From the NCBI GenBank assembly GCA_021778815.1, contig JAJYBW010000254.1:1-5402 (forward strand): a stretch of 5,402 bases of DNA. Reading direction: 5' to 3'. A program made the position numbers and the translations under genes. The DNA is from Acidobacteriota bacterium. Its GTDB lineage: Bacteria > Acidobacteriota > Terriglobia > Terriglobales > Acidobacteriaceae. Position 1 is the stretch's first letter. Every line of letters begins with the position of its first letter. Shown here one piece after another: positions 1 to 5,402 of the stretch. The notes under the pieces are model-generated. The model did no database searches. It saw only the letters and a list, made by a program, of their open reading frames with translations, and was not told the DNA's origin.

Positions 1-684
1 GCCAAAACGACATTCCCCGGACCGACGCCTGGCGTTTATCTGGCCCAGAAGAGCGATGTAAATCAAAGCAATGTGTGGATCGTGGGGCTGGGCACGGAGC
101 GCAGCAATCCTGACTATTACGCGCTCAGCGTCATGAACACTGTGTTTAGCGGCGGTTTTGGATCACGCCTCTTCCAGGATGTGCGCACACGGCTGGGACT
201 GGCCTACGCCGTCGAGGGAGCGTACGGCGCCAGCTACGATCATCCCGGACTTTTCTACGTGGCCGCCGGGACGAAAAGCGCAAGCACAGTCGCCGCGACC
301 CAGGCGATGCTGCAGCAGATTGGCGAGTTGAAAACCGTCCCGCCGACCGCTGTGGAACTGCGGAACGCGAAGGACCAGGTGTTGAATTCCTGGGTATTCC
401 ACTTCGATTCACCGGAGAAAATCTTGCGCCAGCAGGCGACGCTTGCCTTCTTCGGCTATCCGCCCGACTTTATTGAGAAGTATCGGGATGGCATCGAGAA
501 GGTGACGGCAGCGGATGTGACGCGCGTCGCCAACAAGTATGTCCACCCCTCGAAGCTGGCCATTTTAGTGGTTGGAAACGACGCGCAATTCGGCACCCCA
601 CTCTCAACTCTGGGGCCGGTGAAAACGCTCGACATCTCGATTCCGATGCCGCCAGGAATGAAGCAGCAGATGGGCCAGCAATAA
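1..684 (+). CDS. M16 family zinc-peptidase-like protein (insulinase/processing-protease type), C-terminal part
   Basis: The frame is open from base 1, so the start lies outside the window. The visible 227 residues end in TAA at 682-684. An internal GTG at 73 is not the true start, because conserved sequence (TTFPGPTPGVYL, then VNQSNVWIVGLGT) precedes it. The segment is the C-terminal M16 domain. The strongest mark is GGFGSRLFQDVRTRLGLAY at about residues 51-69, which carries the R...Y pair of the second M16 half that helps hold the substrate. FDSPEKIL and the closing LAILVVGN strand also fit the family. The zinc-binding HxxEH motif belongs to the N-terminal half or a partner subunit and is not visible, so catalytic status cannot be judged. 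Such proteins in Gram-negative bacteria are usually exported to the periplasm, and many are encoded as pairs. It converges on msrB with 46 bases between the stops and no clear T-tailed terminator. Family assignment is firm; the substrate is unknown. Confidence 0.9.
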   Translation, partial: AKTTFPGPTPGVYLAQKSDVNQSNVWIVGLGTERSNPDYYALSVMNTVFSGGFGSRLFQDVRTRLGLAYAVEGAYGASYDHPGLFYVAAGTKSASTVAATQAMLQQIGELKTVPPTAVELRNAKDQVLNSWVFHFDSPEKILRQQATLAFFGYPPDFIEKYRDGIEKVTAADVTRVANKYVHPSKLAILVVGNDAQFGTPLSTLGPVKTLDISIPMPPGMKQQMGQQ

Positions 685-730
685 TGGCGTGAATCGCCGC
701 TTTGTGACGGTGGTTTTTACCGGTGTCGCC

Positions 731-1144
731 CTACTCTTTTTCGAACTTCAGAGCCGCGGAGTTGATGCAGTAGCGCAGCCCTGTCGGCTTGGGGCCGTCG
801 GGAAATACATGCCCGAGATGCGCGCCGCAACGAGCGCAGGTCGCCTCAACGCGACGCATCCCGTGGCTTACGTCTTCATGGTTCTCCACCGCGTCCGGCG
901 AAACGGGGAGCCAGAAACTTGGCCAGCCCGATCCGGATTCAAATTTGGTGTCGGACTTGAATAGGGGCGCGTCGCAGGCCACGCAATGGTAGCTTCCGTC
1001 GTCGTGGTTCTTGTAGAGCGCACCAGAAAAAGCTGGCTCAGTCCCCTTTTGGCGAGTGATGTAATACTGTTCCGGCGTCAGTTGCTGACGCCACTCGTCC
1101 TCACTCTTCTGAATTTTTTCGGATTTTTGCGCGTTCTCGGTCAT
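731..1144 (-). CDS. msrB: Peptide-methionine (R)-S-oxide reductase MsrB
   Basis: The enzyme reduces methionine-R-sulfoxide in proteins back to methionine, repairing oxidative damage. The 137-residue length matches free-standing MsrB, and no signal peptide is seen, so it should be cytoplasmic. The whole SelR domain is present. Two zinc CxxC pairs lie at C54/C57 (CVAC) and C103/C106 (CARC). The segment SGSGWPSF (about 70-77), HLGHVFPDGP (109-118) and RYCINSAAL with the catalytic C126 are all clear. The residue before GWPSF is Ser72, where the E. coli enzyme has Cys (SGCGWPSF). That Cys is commonly taken as the resolving one, so a different reductant route is possible. The ATG at 1142-1144 (read on -) follows a purine-rich GAGGGAG a few bases upstream. 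The roughly 15 residues before the domain are a charged, low-conservation tail. No co-oriented neighbour is seen, so it is probably monocistronic. Confidence 0.96.
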   Translation of the reverse strand: MTENAQKSEKIQKSEDEWRQQLTPEQYYITRQKGTEPAFSGALYKNHDDGSYHCVACDAPLFKSDTKFESGSGWPSFWLPVSPDAVENHEDVSHGMRRVEATCARCGAHLGHVFPDGPKPTGLRYCINSAALKFEKE

Positions 1145-1197
1145 GGCTCCCTCGCTGACTTCAGACTATTCGCCCCGCTCACATCGTTCAACCCGGT

Positions 1198-1226
1198 TTG
1201 GCAGTCTTCGCACTGGTTGATATACT
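1198..1226 (+). promoter_or_regulatory. Sigma70-type promoter, probably for tRNA-Phe
   Basis: A -35 box TTGGCA (1198-1203) and a -10 box TATACT (1221-1226) are separated by exactly 17 bp and point towards the tRNA. Transcription would begin near 1233 and give a leader of about 70 nt before the mature tRNA end at 1303, which RNase P would remove. Both boxes are close to consensus. The assignment is by sequence pattern and position only. Confidence 0.6.
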
Positions 1227-1244
1227 CACCAAGAAGCAGCAATC

Positions 1245-1260
1245 GGAAATCTTCATTTCC
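1245..1260 (+). other. Small perfect hairpin in the tRNA leader
   Basis: GGAAAT, loop CTTC, ATTTCC forms a perfect 6-bp stem with a 4-nt loop. It lies between the predicted tRNA promoter and the tRNA. No T-run follows, so it is not a usual terminator. It could be a processing or stability element of the precursor, or chance. Read on the other strand it lies about 100 bases upstream of msrB. Confidence 0.35.
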
Positions 1261-1302
1261 CTCCACTCGTGTGCAGAGTTCCCTTCTCGGAAAAATCTAC
1301 AC

Positions 1303-1377
1303 GGCCAGGTAGCTCAGTGGTAGAGCGCAGCCCTGAAAAGGCTGGCGTCGGGGGTTCAATTCCCTCCCTGGCCACCA
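1303..1377 (+). tRNA. tRNA-Phe (anticodon GAA)
   Basis: The cloverleaf folds completely. The acceptor stem is 1303-1309 with 1367-1373 (GGCCAGG/CCTGGCC, 7 of 7 pairs). The D-stem is GCTC/GAGC (1312-1315, 1323-1326) around AGTGGTA. The anticodon stem CAGCC/GGCTG encloses the loop CTGAAAA, with anticodon GAA at 1335-1337. A 5-nt variable loop (1345-1349) follows. The T-stem 1350-1354/1362-1366 has one G-T pair and the loop TTCAATT. The discriminator A and the encoded CCA occupy 1374-1377. GAA reads TTC/TTT, hence phenylalanine. It stands alone; no second tRNA is adjacent and no T-tailed terminator is seen downstream. Confidence 0.96.
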
Positions 1378-1568
1378 CAATTCACAAGCATCGCGGTGTT
1401 GCCGCCGTAACCTCCAACCGGCACGCACATTCACCCGCGCCTGGCTGGAATCGCGTCGACATTTTCGTCATCGGCAAGCCCTCGGACGTGCGCGCATTGG
1501 GAATCGAATCCGCGCGACACAGTAGAATTTAGAAAGTACCCTGAAAAATGCTTTGAGAATGGGACCAG
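1378..1568. other. Intergenic region between tRNA-Phe and the cimA-like gene
   Basis: No supported gene is seen here. The only candidate signal is a TAGAAT -10-like box at 1523-1528, about 40 bases before the next start. TTGGGA at 1497-1502 lies 20 bp upstream of it, too far for a good -35 box, so any promoter for the downstream gene is only suggested. An in-frame ATG at 1548 is followed almost at once by TGA. Confidence 0.4.
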
Positions 1569-3203
1569 ATGCAGGAAACACTTTCCAGAAAAGTTGAGTT
1601 GTTCGACACCAGTCTTCGGGATGGGATGCAGCAACCTAACCTCGAAATTTCCATACCGAATGCGATCAGCCTGCTGCAACGCATGGGCGGTTTTGGTGTG
1701 CATTACGCGGAAATTGGATTCGCTGGAGCGAATCAGTTCGTCGGTGATCTGACACGTGCTCTCGGGTCGATCGACACGCGGGCAACGAAACTGGCGCTGT
1801 TTGGCAGGACCCGGGGTCGTGGCACCAAGGTGGAGGAATGGCCGGACGTTCAATTCATGGTGCGCCACAAGGATCGCGTCTCGGTCGCGGTTGTCGTCGT
1901 CAAATCCCGACTGCTGGATGTGGTTCGGTCCTTGGAAACGACACCGGAAGAAAATCTGCAAATGGTCTACGAGACCATCGCGTGCCTGCAGGACCACGGC
2001 CTTGAAGTGATCGTAGACCTGGAACATGCCATGGATGCGGCTTGCGGTCGCCGCGAAAACGGCGCTGCTTGCGATGCGGAATTCAGCAAACGCAGCCTGG
2101 ATTATTTCAATCAGATCACGGCCCAATGTGTGCGCCAGAACGTGAGTCGACTGGTTGTTTGCGACACGACAGGCGGCGCAGGTCCGGAGGAAGTGACCCA
2201 GGTGATGAGCTGCCTGACCTGGGCGTATCCCAGCGTCAAGTTTGGATTTCATGGTCACACCGACCGCGGTCTGGGAGTCGCCAATACTCGAGCTGCGATT
2301 TTCGCCGGCGCGGCGCAAATTCAAGGCACACTGGTCGGAACCGGGGAGCGGTGCGGCAACGTGAACCTTACGACCGTAATTGGAGGCATGCAATTGAGAG
2401 GTGAGGCGGAATTTGTCTCGCCTGAGTCGCTGACCGGACTGACCGGACTGGCTCATTCCGTGTACGGAGCGTTTGGACTGGAAGTACCGCACGGCGCCGC
2501 CATTGTTGGCCAAGGTGCGTTTGGCACCTGGGCCGGCATGCACGGTAGCAGCGAGCGAAAGAATCCGGGCGCTTACCTTTGGTGCAATCCTGAAAAAGTT
2601 GGCGCCAGTGCAGTGATCGGCGTCAATGGTCAGTCGGGAAAAGCCAATATCATGCTGCTGTCGGAATCGATGGGCATTCCGCTGAATGCCACTCAGGCGC
2701 AGGCTCTGATCGACGCCAACCAATCCATGATCGACGGCGGCGGATTCACAGCGAGCGAAATTTCGTTCCGACTGGCCTGTATCCGTGTGTTGAAGACGCT
2801 ACCAAACAGCTTCAGCGTGAAGAGTTGGAAAGTGCTCGATGAATCGGACGAGGCGGGAAACAGGTCGGTGCGGGCTTCCATGTCCTTGCAATTGGGCGAC
2901 TCCACCATCATCGAGACAACGGCGGAGGGTGCAGGTCCTGTCGACGCACTCAGCAAAGCGATGCGGAAAGAATTGGAACGATGGCATCCGACCATGAAAC
3001 AGATGCGTCTGGAGACCTTCAGCGTCACCGCCATTGATATTTCCGCGCATGATACGGCGGCCCACGTACGCGTGACGGTCAGCTTCCAGGCAGACGGGCA
3101 TGAGCCATGGACGACCGCCGGCGTCAGCAGCGATTTGAACCAGGCTGCCCTGATGGCGATTCTGGACGGCTTCCATTTTTGGCTGTTGAAGAATCCCGAC
3201 TAA
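1569..3203 (+). CDS. cimA: Citramalate synthase-like enzyme (CimA/LeuA family, DRE-TIM metallolyase)
   Basis: Family members condense acetyl-CoA with a 2-oxoacid. Citramalate synthase uses pyruvate and feeds threonine-independent isoleucine synthesis in the cytoplasm. At 544 residues the length fits CimA. The catalytic TIM barrel starts with LFDTSLRDG (11-19: metal Asp and catalytic Arg region). It continues with LALFGRTRGRGTKVEE (75-90), CDTTGG (198-203), the metal-binding HGH at 228-230 (FHGHTDRGLGVAN), and GTGERCGNVNL (257-267). The C-terminal third has GFTASEISFRL (392-402) and a LeuA-type allosteric/dimer domain (about 410-540) with TTAEGAGPVDALSKAMRKEL. Differences from typical CimA: AGANQFVGD where PGSNPKD is usual, roughly ten extra residues after DLEH (150-153), and GAFGTWAGMH (316-325) where the family has SAFAHKGGVH. 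The reaction may therefore differ. The ATG at 1569 is chosen because the in-frame codons above it run into a stop; the Shine-Dalgarno (GGGA, 1561-1564) is weak. No operon partners are visible. Confidence 0.85.
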   Translation: MQETLSRKVELFDTSLRDGMQQPNLEISIPNAISLLQRMGGFGVHYAEIGFAGANQFVGDLTRALGSIDTRATKLALFGRTRGRGTKVEEWPDVQFMVRHKDRVSVAVVVVKSRLLDVVRSLETTPEENLQMVYETIACLQDHGLEVIVDLEHAMDAACGRRENGAACDAEFSKRSLDYFNQITAQCVRQNVSRLVVCDTTGGAGPEEVTQVMSCLTWAYPSVKFGFHGHTDRGLGVANTRAAIFAGAAQIQGTLVGTGERCGNVNLTTVIGGMQLRGEAEFVSPESLTGLTGLAHSVYGAFGLEVPHGAAIVGQGAFGTWAGMHGSSERKNPGAYLWCNPEKVGASAVIGVNGQSGKANIMLLSESMGIPLNATQAQALIDANQSMIDGGGFTASEISFRLACIRVLKTLPNSFSVKSWKVLDESDEAGNRSVRASMSLQLGDSTIIETTAEGAGPVDALSKAMRKELERWHPTMKQMRLETFSVTAIDISAHDTAAHVRVTVSFQADGHEPWTTAGVSSDLNQAALMAILDGFHFWLLKNPD

Positions 3204-3356
3204 GCGATGTGTTCGCTGAAACCTGGAGCGGATTGATTCTTTCGTTTGCGATCTATCCTCGATTGCGCGAGAAACAGCCTTGACCCGTCCTGCTGAATTG
3301 TTTGACGTGCGGCAGTTTCACGTTGGGGGCATACTACTGCGTAGAGGATTTTGATC
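3204..3356. other. Intergenic region after the cimA-like gene
   Basis: No gene is seen. A 5-bp hairpin AGCGA/TCGCT (3203-3217) overlaps the stop codon but has no T-tract, so it is a poor terminator. TTGACG at 3302-3307 resembles a -35 box, but no well-spaced -10 box follows (CATACT at 3330-3335 is 22 bp away). Confidence 0.3.
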
Positions 3357-3512
3357 ATGTCGTGCCATCTCTCACGCCGTAGTTTTGTGCTGTCGGCGGC
3401 CGCAGCCGTCGCCGCCAAAAGTTTTTGGGGTGACCTTGCCATTGCGGCCGATCTTCATCCGTCAAACCTGCTATCGCAATTCGGCTATGGCGATGTGATC
3501 CTGGCGGACTGA
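3357..3512 (+). pseudogene. Tat-signal-peptide ORF, probable truncated remnant of a secreted enzyme
   Basis: This is a 51-codon ORF with a good ribosome binding site (AGAGGA at 3343-3348, about 8 bases before the ATG) and a TGA at 3510-3512. Residues 5-20 are a textbook twin-arginine leader: LSRRSFVLS followed by the hydrophobic, alanine-rich stretch AAAAVAA. AIA at 28-30 is a plausible signal-peptidase site. The short tail after it (DLHPSNLLSQFGYGDVILAD) reads like the first strand of a mature enzyme and then stops. From memory it recalls the opening of DUF1680/GH127-type glycoside hydrolases; this is weak inference. No frame after the stop visibly continues it, so the body appears deleted rather than frameshifted. 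A genuine 51-residue exported peptide cannot be excluded. The hairpin CGGAC/GTCCG lies exactly over the stop. Confidence 0.55.
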
Positions 3513-3520
3513 AGTGTCCG
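3505..3520. repeat. Short inverted repeat at the end of the Tat ORF
   Basis: CGGAC, a 6-base spacer TGAAGT, then GTCCG. It spans the TGA stop of the truncated ORF and could be a deletion scar, part of an intergenic repeat, or chance. A 5-bp stem alone is not strong evidence. Confidence 0.3.
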
Positions 3521-3545
3521 GTATGTTTCATGGTTTCCCTCCGTC

Positions 3546-3593
3546 ACCTGCCTCAACTGATTTAGGAGAGGCCGGAAGCAGGATGTAGCAGGT
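3546..3593. other. Nested inverted repeats in the intergenic region
   Basis: An outer pair ACCTGC (3546-3551) with GCAGGT (3588-3593) encloses an inner pair GCCTC (3550-3554) with GAGGC (3568-3572). The two overlap by two bases, so they are alternative folds or a partly paired structure. No known riboswitch class is recognised, and no T-run follows. Confidence 0.3.
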
Positions 3594-3642
3594 AACCGTG
3601 GAATATCCAACCGACGTAGCATGAATTCAACAAAAACCGCTA

Positions 3643-3683
3643 GGCCACGATCTTTCCTGGCGACTGGAAGGTCCATCGTGGCC
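3643..3683 (+). promoter_or_regulatory. Strong hairpin in the leader of the fusion oxygenase gene
   Basis: A perfect 9-bp stem GGCCACGAT (3643-3651) with ATCGTGGCC (3675-3683) continues into a second 6-bp stem, CTTTCC (3652-3657) with GGAAGG (3666-3671, one G-T pair). A 3-nt bulge lies on the 3' side and the loop is TGGCGACT. The structure ends 22 bases before the start codon of the next gene and 10 bases before its Shine-Dalgarno. It has no T-tract, so it could be a leader-RNA structure affecting translation or stability, a protein-binding palindrome, or the terminator-like end of lost upstream DNA. The pairing is plain in the sequence; the role is inference. Confidence 0.55.
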
Positions 3684-3693
3684 GGGGTAACAT

Positions 3694-3699
3694 GAGGGA
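3694..3699 (+). promoter_or_regulatory. Shine-Dalgarno of the fusion gene (decides its start)
   Basis: GAGGGA lies 6 bases before the ATG at 3706. This matters because another ATG at 3692, in a different frame, overlaps it and opens a 117-codon ORF. Only the 3706 frame has the Shine-Dalgarno and conserved motifs. An in-frame TAA at 3688-3690 rules out any start further upstream in that frame. Confidence 0.75.
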
Positions 3700-3705
3700 A
3701 GATAT

Positions 3706-5402
3706 ATGCCCGTCGCCGCCGAAATCCAGCCGAATGATTACAGCCTGGTGGGAAAGAACACGATTCTTGCCATCCAGCAGGGTCTGGCTGAGGCGACCTG
3801 GTACACATCGCCGGTTCCCCGCGACAAGATGCGCGAATTGCTGGAGCGCAGGGATGGTCCCCCGCTACGGGATACCATTCTGTGGTTCTCACTGCTCATC
3901 TTCTTCGGCGCCTGCGGCGCGGTGCTGTGGGGAACGTGGTGGGCGATTCTTCCCTTCCTGGCGTACGGCGCCATGTACGCTTCCAGCTCGGATTCTCGCT
4001 GGCACGAGTGTGGCCATGGGACGGCCTTTAAGACAGATTGGCTGAATAACGCGCTGTACGAAGTCGCGTCGTTCATGGTGCTGCGGGAATCCGTTCCCTG
4101 GCGATGGAGCCACGCTCGCCACCATAGCGACACCATCATCGTCGGACGTGATCCGGAAATCGCCGTACCTCGGCCGCCGAATATTCTCGCCATGATTCTT
4201 TCCTTCTTCGACCTGAAGGAGATGCCAATCTACTTTCGCCACGTACTATTGCACTCGACTGGACGGCTCACGCCGGAAGAAAAGACTTACATCCCGGAAT
4301 CTGAATATCGCAGCGTATTTTTGCGGGCTCGCATCTACTTACTGATTTATCTAGGAGTGATCGGACTGTCGATCTACTTGCGCAGCCTTCTTCCGCTGAT
4401 GTTTATTGGCTTGCCGAACTTATACGGCTCCTGGCTCTACCATATTTATGGATATACGCAGCATGCGGGTCTGGCCGAGAATGTCCTCGATCACCGGCTG
4501 AACTGCAGAACGCTGTATGCAAACCCGATCCATCGCTACTTGTACTGGAACATGTTCTACCACGTGGAGCACCACATGTTTCCGCTGGTGCCCTACTACA
4601 ACCTGCCCAAGCTGCACGACCTGGTGAAGGACGACATGCCCACGCCGTATACCGGGCTGGTGGATGCCTGGCGCGAGATCATCCCGGCAGTGCTGCGGCA
4701 GGTGAAAGATCCTGCCTACCATGTGAAGCGCAAGCTACCCACGCCAACGCTTCCTTCGGAGGCGCCGCCGACGTCCCATATCTTTACGGCAAAGGGTCAG
4801 CCCAGGAACGGCTGGGTAGAGGTCTGCGCCAGTTCCTTCCTGAGAAATGAAGATGTCATCCGCTTCGACCATGACAAGAAGACCTATGCTATTTACCGCA
4901 CTGCGGATGGCAGCCTGTACGCGACCGATGGTATGTGTACGCACGCCAATAGTCATCTGGCGGACGGCTTTGTCACCGGGAACTTAATTGAATGCGCTAA
5001 GCATAACGGACGCTTCAATATCATGGACGGATCGCCACAACGCGCGCCGGTCTGTGTGGCTCTAAAAACTTATACGGTCAACGAGCACGATGAAAAGATT
5101 TTTCTGGACGTAACATCGGCCGGCGGTTGCGGACTTACAGCGCCTGCGACAACTTACAAGTTTCGGGTTGTCAGTAACGAAAATGTCGCTACCTTTATCA
5201 AAGAACTGGTACTGGAACCGGAGCCCGGTTCGCCGATACTGAACTATCAACCCGGCGATTACATCCAGTTCGACATTCCCGCCTACGGAGAATTACCATT
5301 TCACAAAATTTCAGTCGCGGAGCGCTTTACTGAAGTGTGGAAGACGCAGCGGGTATTCGAGTTTCGTGCGGCGAATGATATTCCAGTGCGGCGAAATTAT
5401 TC
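3706..5402 (+). CDS. Three-module fusion: MocD-like membrane oxygenase/desaturase + Rieske ferredoxin + NqrF-like FAD reductase (3' end cut by window)
   Basis: The frame is open for 565 codons to the window edge. Residues 1-345 are a membrane di-iron fatty-acid-desaturase-type domain. Its histidine boxes are HECGH (100-104), HARHH (136-140), QH (252-253) and HVEHH (286-290), with hydrophobic segments near 57-93 and 207-245. ASFMVLRESVPWRWSH and GRDPEI match the rhizopine-oxygenase (MocD) branch. A proline-rich linker (about 345-357) leads to a Rieske [2Fe-2S] domain, about 366-470. Its ligands are C411-T-H413 and C430-A-K-H433, spaced as in MocE-type ferredoxins. From about 482, YKFRVVSNENVATFIKELVL, YQPGDYIQFDIP (514-525) and a closing RRNYS (an RxYS FAD-binding motif) resemble the flavin domain of NqrF. 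The rest of the FAD and NAD(P)H domain should lie beyond the window. Inferred role: electrons pass from NAD(P)H through FAD and Rieske to the di-iron site, which hydroxylates or desaturates an unknown lipid or small molecule at the inner membrane. Domain calls are firm; the substrate is unknown. Confidence 0.9.
   Translation, partial: MPVAAEIQPNDYSLVGKNTILAIQQGLAEATWYTSPVPRDKMRELLERRDGPPLRDTILWFSLLIFFGACGAVLWGTWWAILPFLAYGAMYASSSDSRWHECGHGTAFKTDWLNNALYEVASFMVLRESVPWRWSHARHHSDTIIVGRDPEIAVPRPPNILAMILSFFDLKEMPIYFRHVLLHSTGRLTPEEKTYIPESEYRSVFLRARIYLLIYLGVIGLSIYLRSLLPLMFIGLPNLYGSWLYHIYGYTQHAGLAENVLDHRLNCRTLYANPIHRYLYWNMFYHVEHHMFPLVPYYNLPKLHDLVKDDMPTPYTGLVDAWREIIPAVLRQVKDPAYHVKRKLPTPTLPSEAPPTSHIFTAKGQPRNGWVEVCASSFLRNEDVIRFDHDKKTYAIYRTADGSLYATDGMCTHANSHLADGFVTGNLIECAKHNGRFNIMDGSPQRAPVCVALKTYTVNEHDEKIFLDVTSAGGCGLTAPATTYKFRVVSNENVATFIKELVLEPEPGSPILNYQPGDYIQFDIPAYGELPFHKISVAERFTEVWKTQRVFEFRAANDIPVRRNY

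Noticed and set aside
685..730. Possible bidirectional terminator between the M16 gene and msrB
   Set aside because: Only 4-bp stems are found, with no convincing T-tract in either direction.
689..964. + strand ORF of 91 codons after the M16 gene
   Set aside because: It is antisense to msrB, which has all its catalytic and zinc motifs.
1269..1532. + strand ORF of 87 codons over the tRNA
   Set aside because: It reads through the complete tRNA-Phe gene and shows no protein motif.
1431..2723. Long 430-codon ORF on the - strand
   Set aside because: It lies antisense to the conserved cimA-like frame, shows no recognisable motif, and is a typical GC-rich shadow.
3203..3217. Possible terminator hairpin after the cimA-like gene
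   Set aside because: The stem is only 5 bp, overlaps the stop codon and has no following T-run.
3355..3531. 58-codon - strand ORF starting at 3531 with a GGAGGG ribosome-binding-like sequence
   Set aside because: It is antisense to the Tat-leader ORF, whose signal peptide is far more convincing; its translation shows no domain, so the SD is probably chance.
3546..3593. Riboswitch such as a c-di-GMP (GEMM) aptamer, from a faint likeness of the GCAGGTAACCG segment
   Set aside because: The conserved GEMM core and helices could not be matched, and the pairs seen here overlap one another.
3513..3690. Frameshifted continuation of the Tat-signal protein
   Set aside because: The three frames after the stop run into stops quickly and show no enzyme-like sequence, so a deletion fits better than a frameshift.
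3485..3892. 135-codon ORF on the - strand across the intergenic hairpins
   Set aside because: It has low-complexity shadow composition, runs antisense into the start of the fusion gene, and has no motif.
3692..4045. 117-codon + strand ORF starting at 3692
   Set aside because: It is the wrong frame relative to the desaturase histidine boxes; its ATG merely overlaps the ribosome binding site of the real gene.

Overview
The window looks like chromosomal DNA of a GC-moderate, Gram-negative-type soil bacterium. The closest fit is Acidobacteriota (Koribacter/Terriglobia-like). This rests on the wording of the M16 peptidase C-terminus, the style of the Tat leader and codon use. It is an inference from memory and no search was run. 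Nothing points to a plasmid, phage or intact transposon.

Left part (1-1377): the 3' end of an M16 zinc-peptidase-family gene enters on the + strand and stops at 684. It converges with msrB on the - strand (731-1144), which encodes methionine-(R)-sulfoxide reductase. The region from 1145 to 1302 holds a good sigma70-type promoter (TTGGCA, 17 bp, TATACT), a small hairpin, and then a complete tRNA-Phe(GAA) with encoded CCA at 1303-1377.

Middle (1569-3203): a complete 544-residue gene of the citramalate synthase/2-isopropylmalate synthase family. It has the TIM-barrel motifs and the LeuA-type regulatory domain, but several active-site segments differ from textbook CimA, so the exact acyl-CoA/2-oxoacid reaction is open. 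The 500 bases after it carry no full gene. They hold a 51-codon Tat-signal ORF that stops where a mature enzyme should begin (probably the stump of a degraded secreted enzyme), followed by two inverted-repeat structures. The second of these is a strong 9+6 bp hairpin just upstream of the next gene.

Right part (3706 to the window edge): a continuous reading frame with no stop in 565 codons encodes three modules in one chain. They are a MocD-like membrane di-iron oxygenase/desaturase, a MocE-like Rieske [2Fe-2S] ferredoxin, and the start of an NqrF-like FAD reductase domain. Elsewhere these are usually separate proteins. Here they appear joined into what looks like a self-sufficient NAD(P)H-driven membrane oxygenase. 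This is the most interesting item in the window.

The genes do not form one obvious pathway. The peptidase and MsrB fit envelope and oxidative-damage housekeeping, the tRNA is a solo housekeeping gene, CimA-like belongs to 2-oxoacid/isoleucine-type metabolism, and the fusion oxygenase is an independent redox unit.
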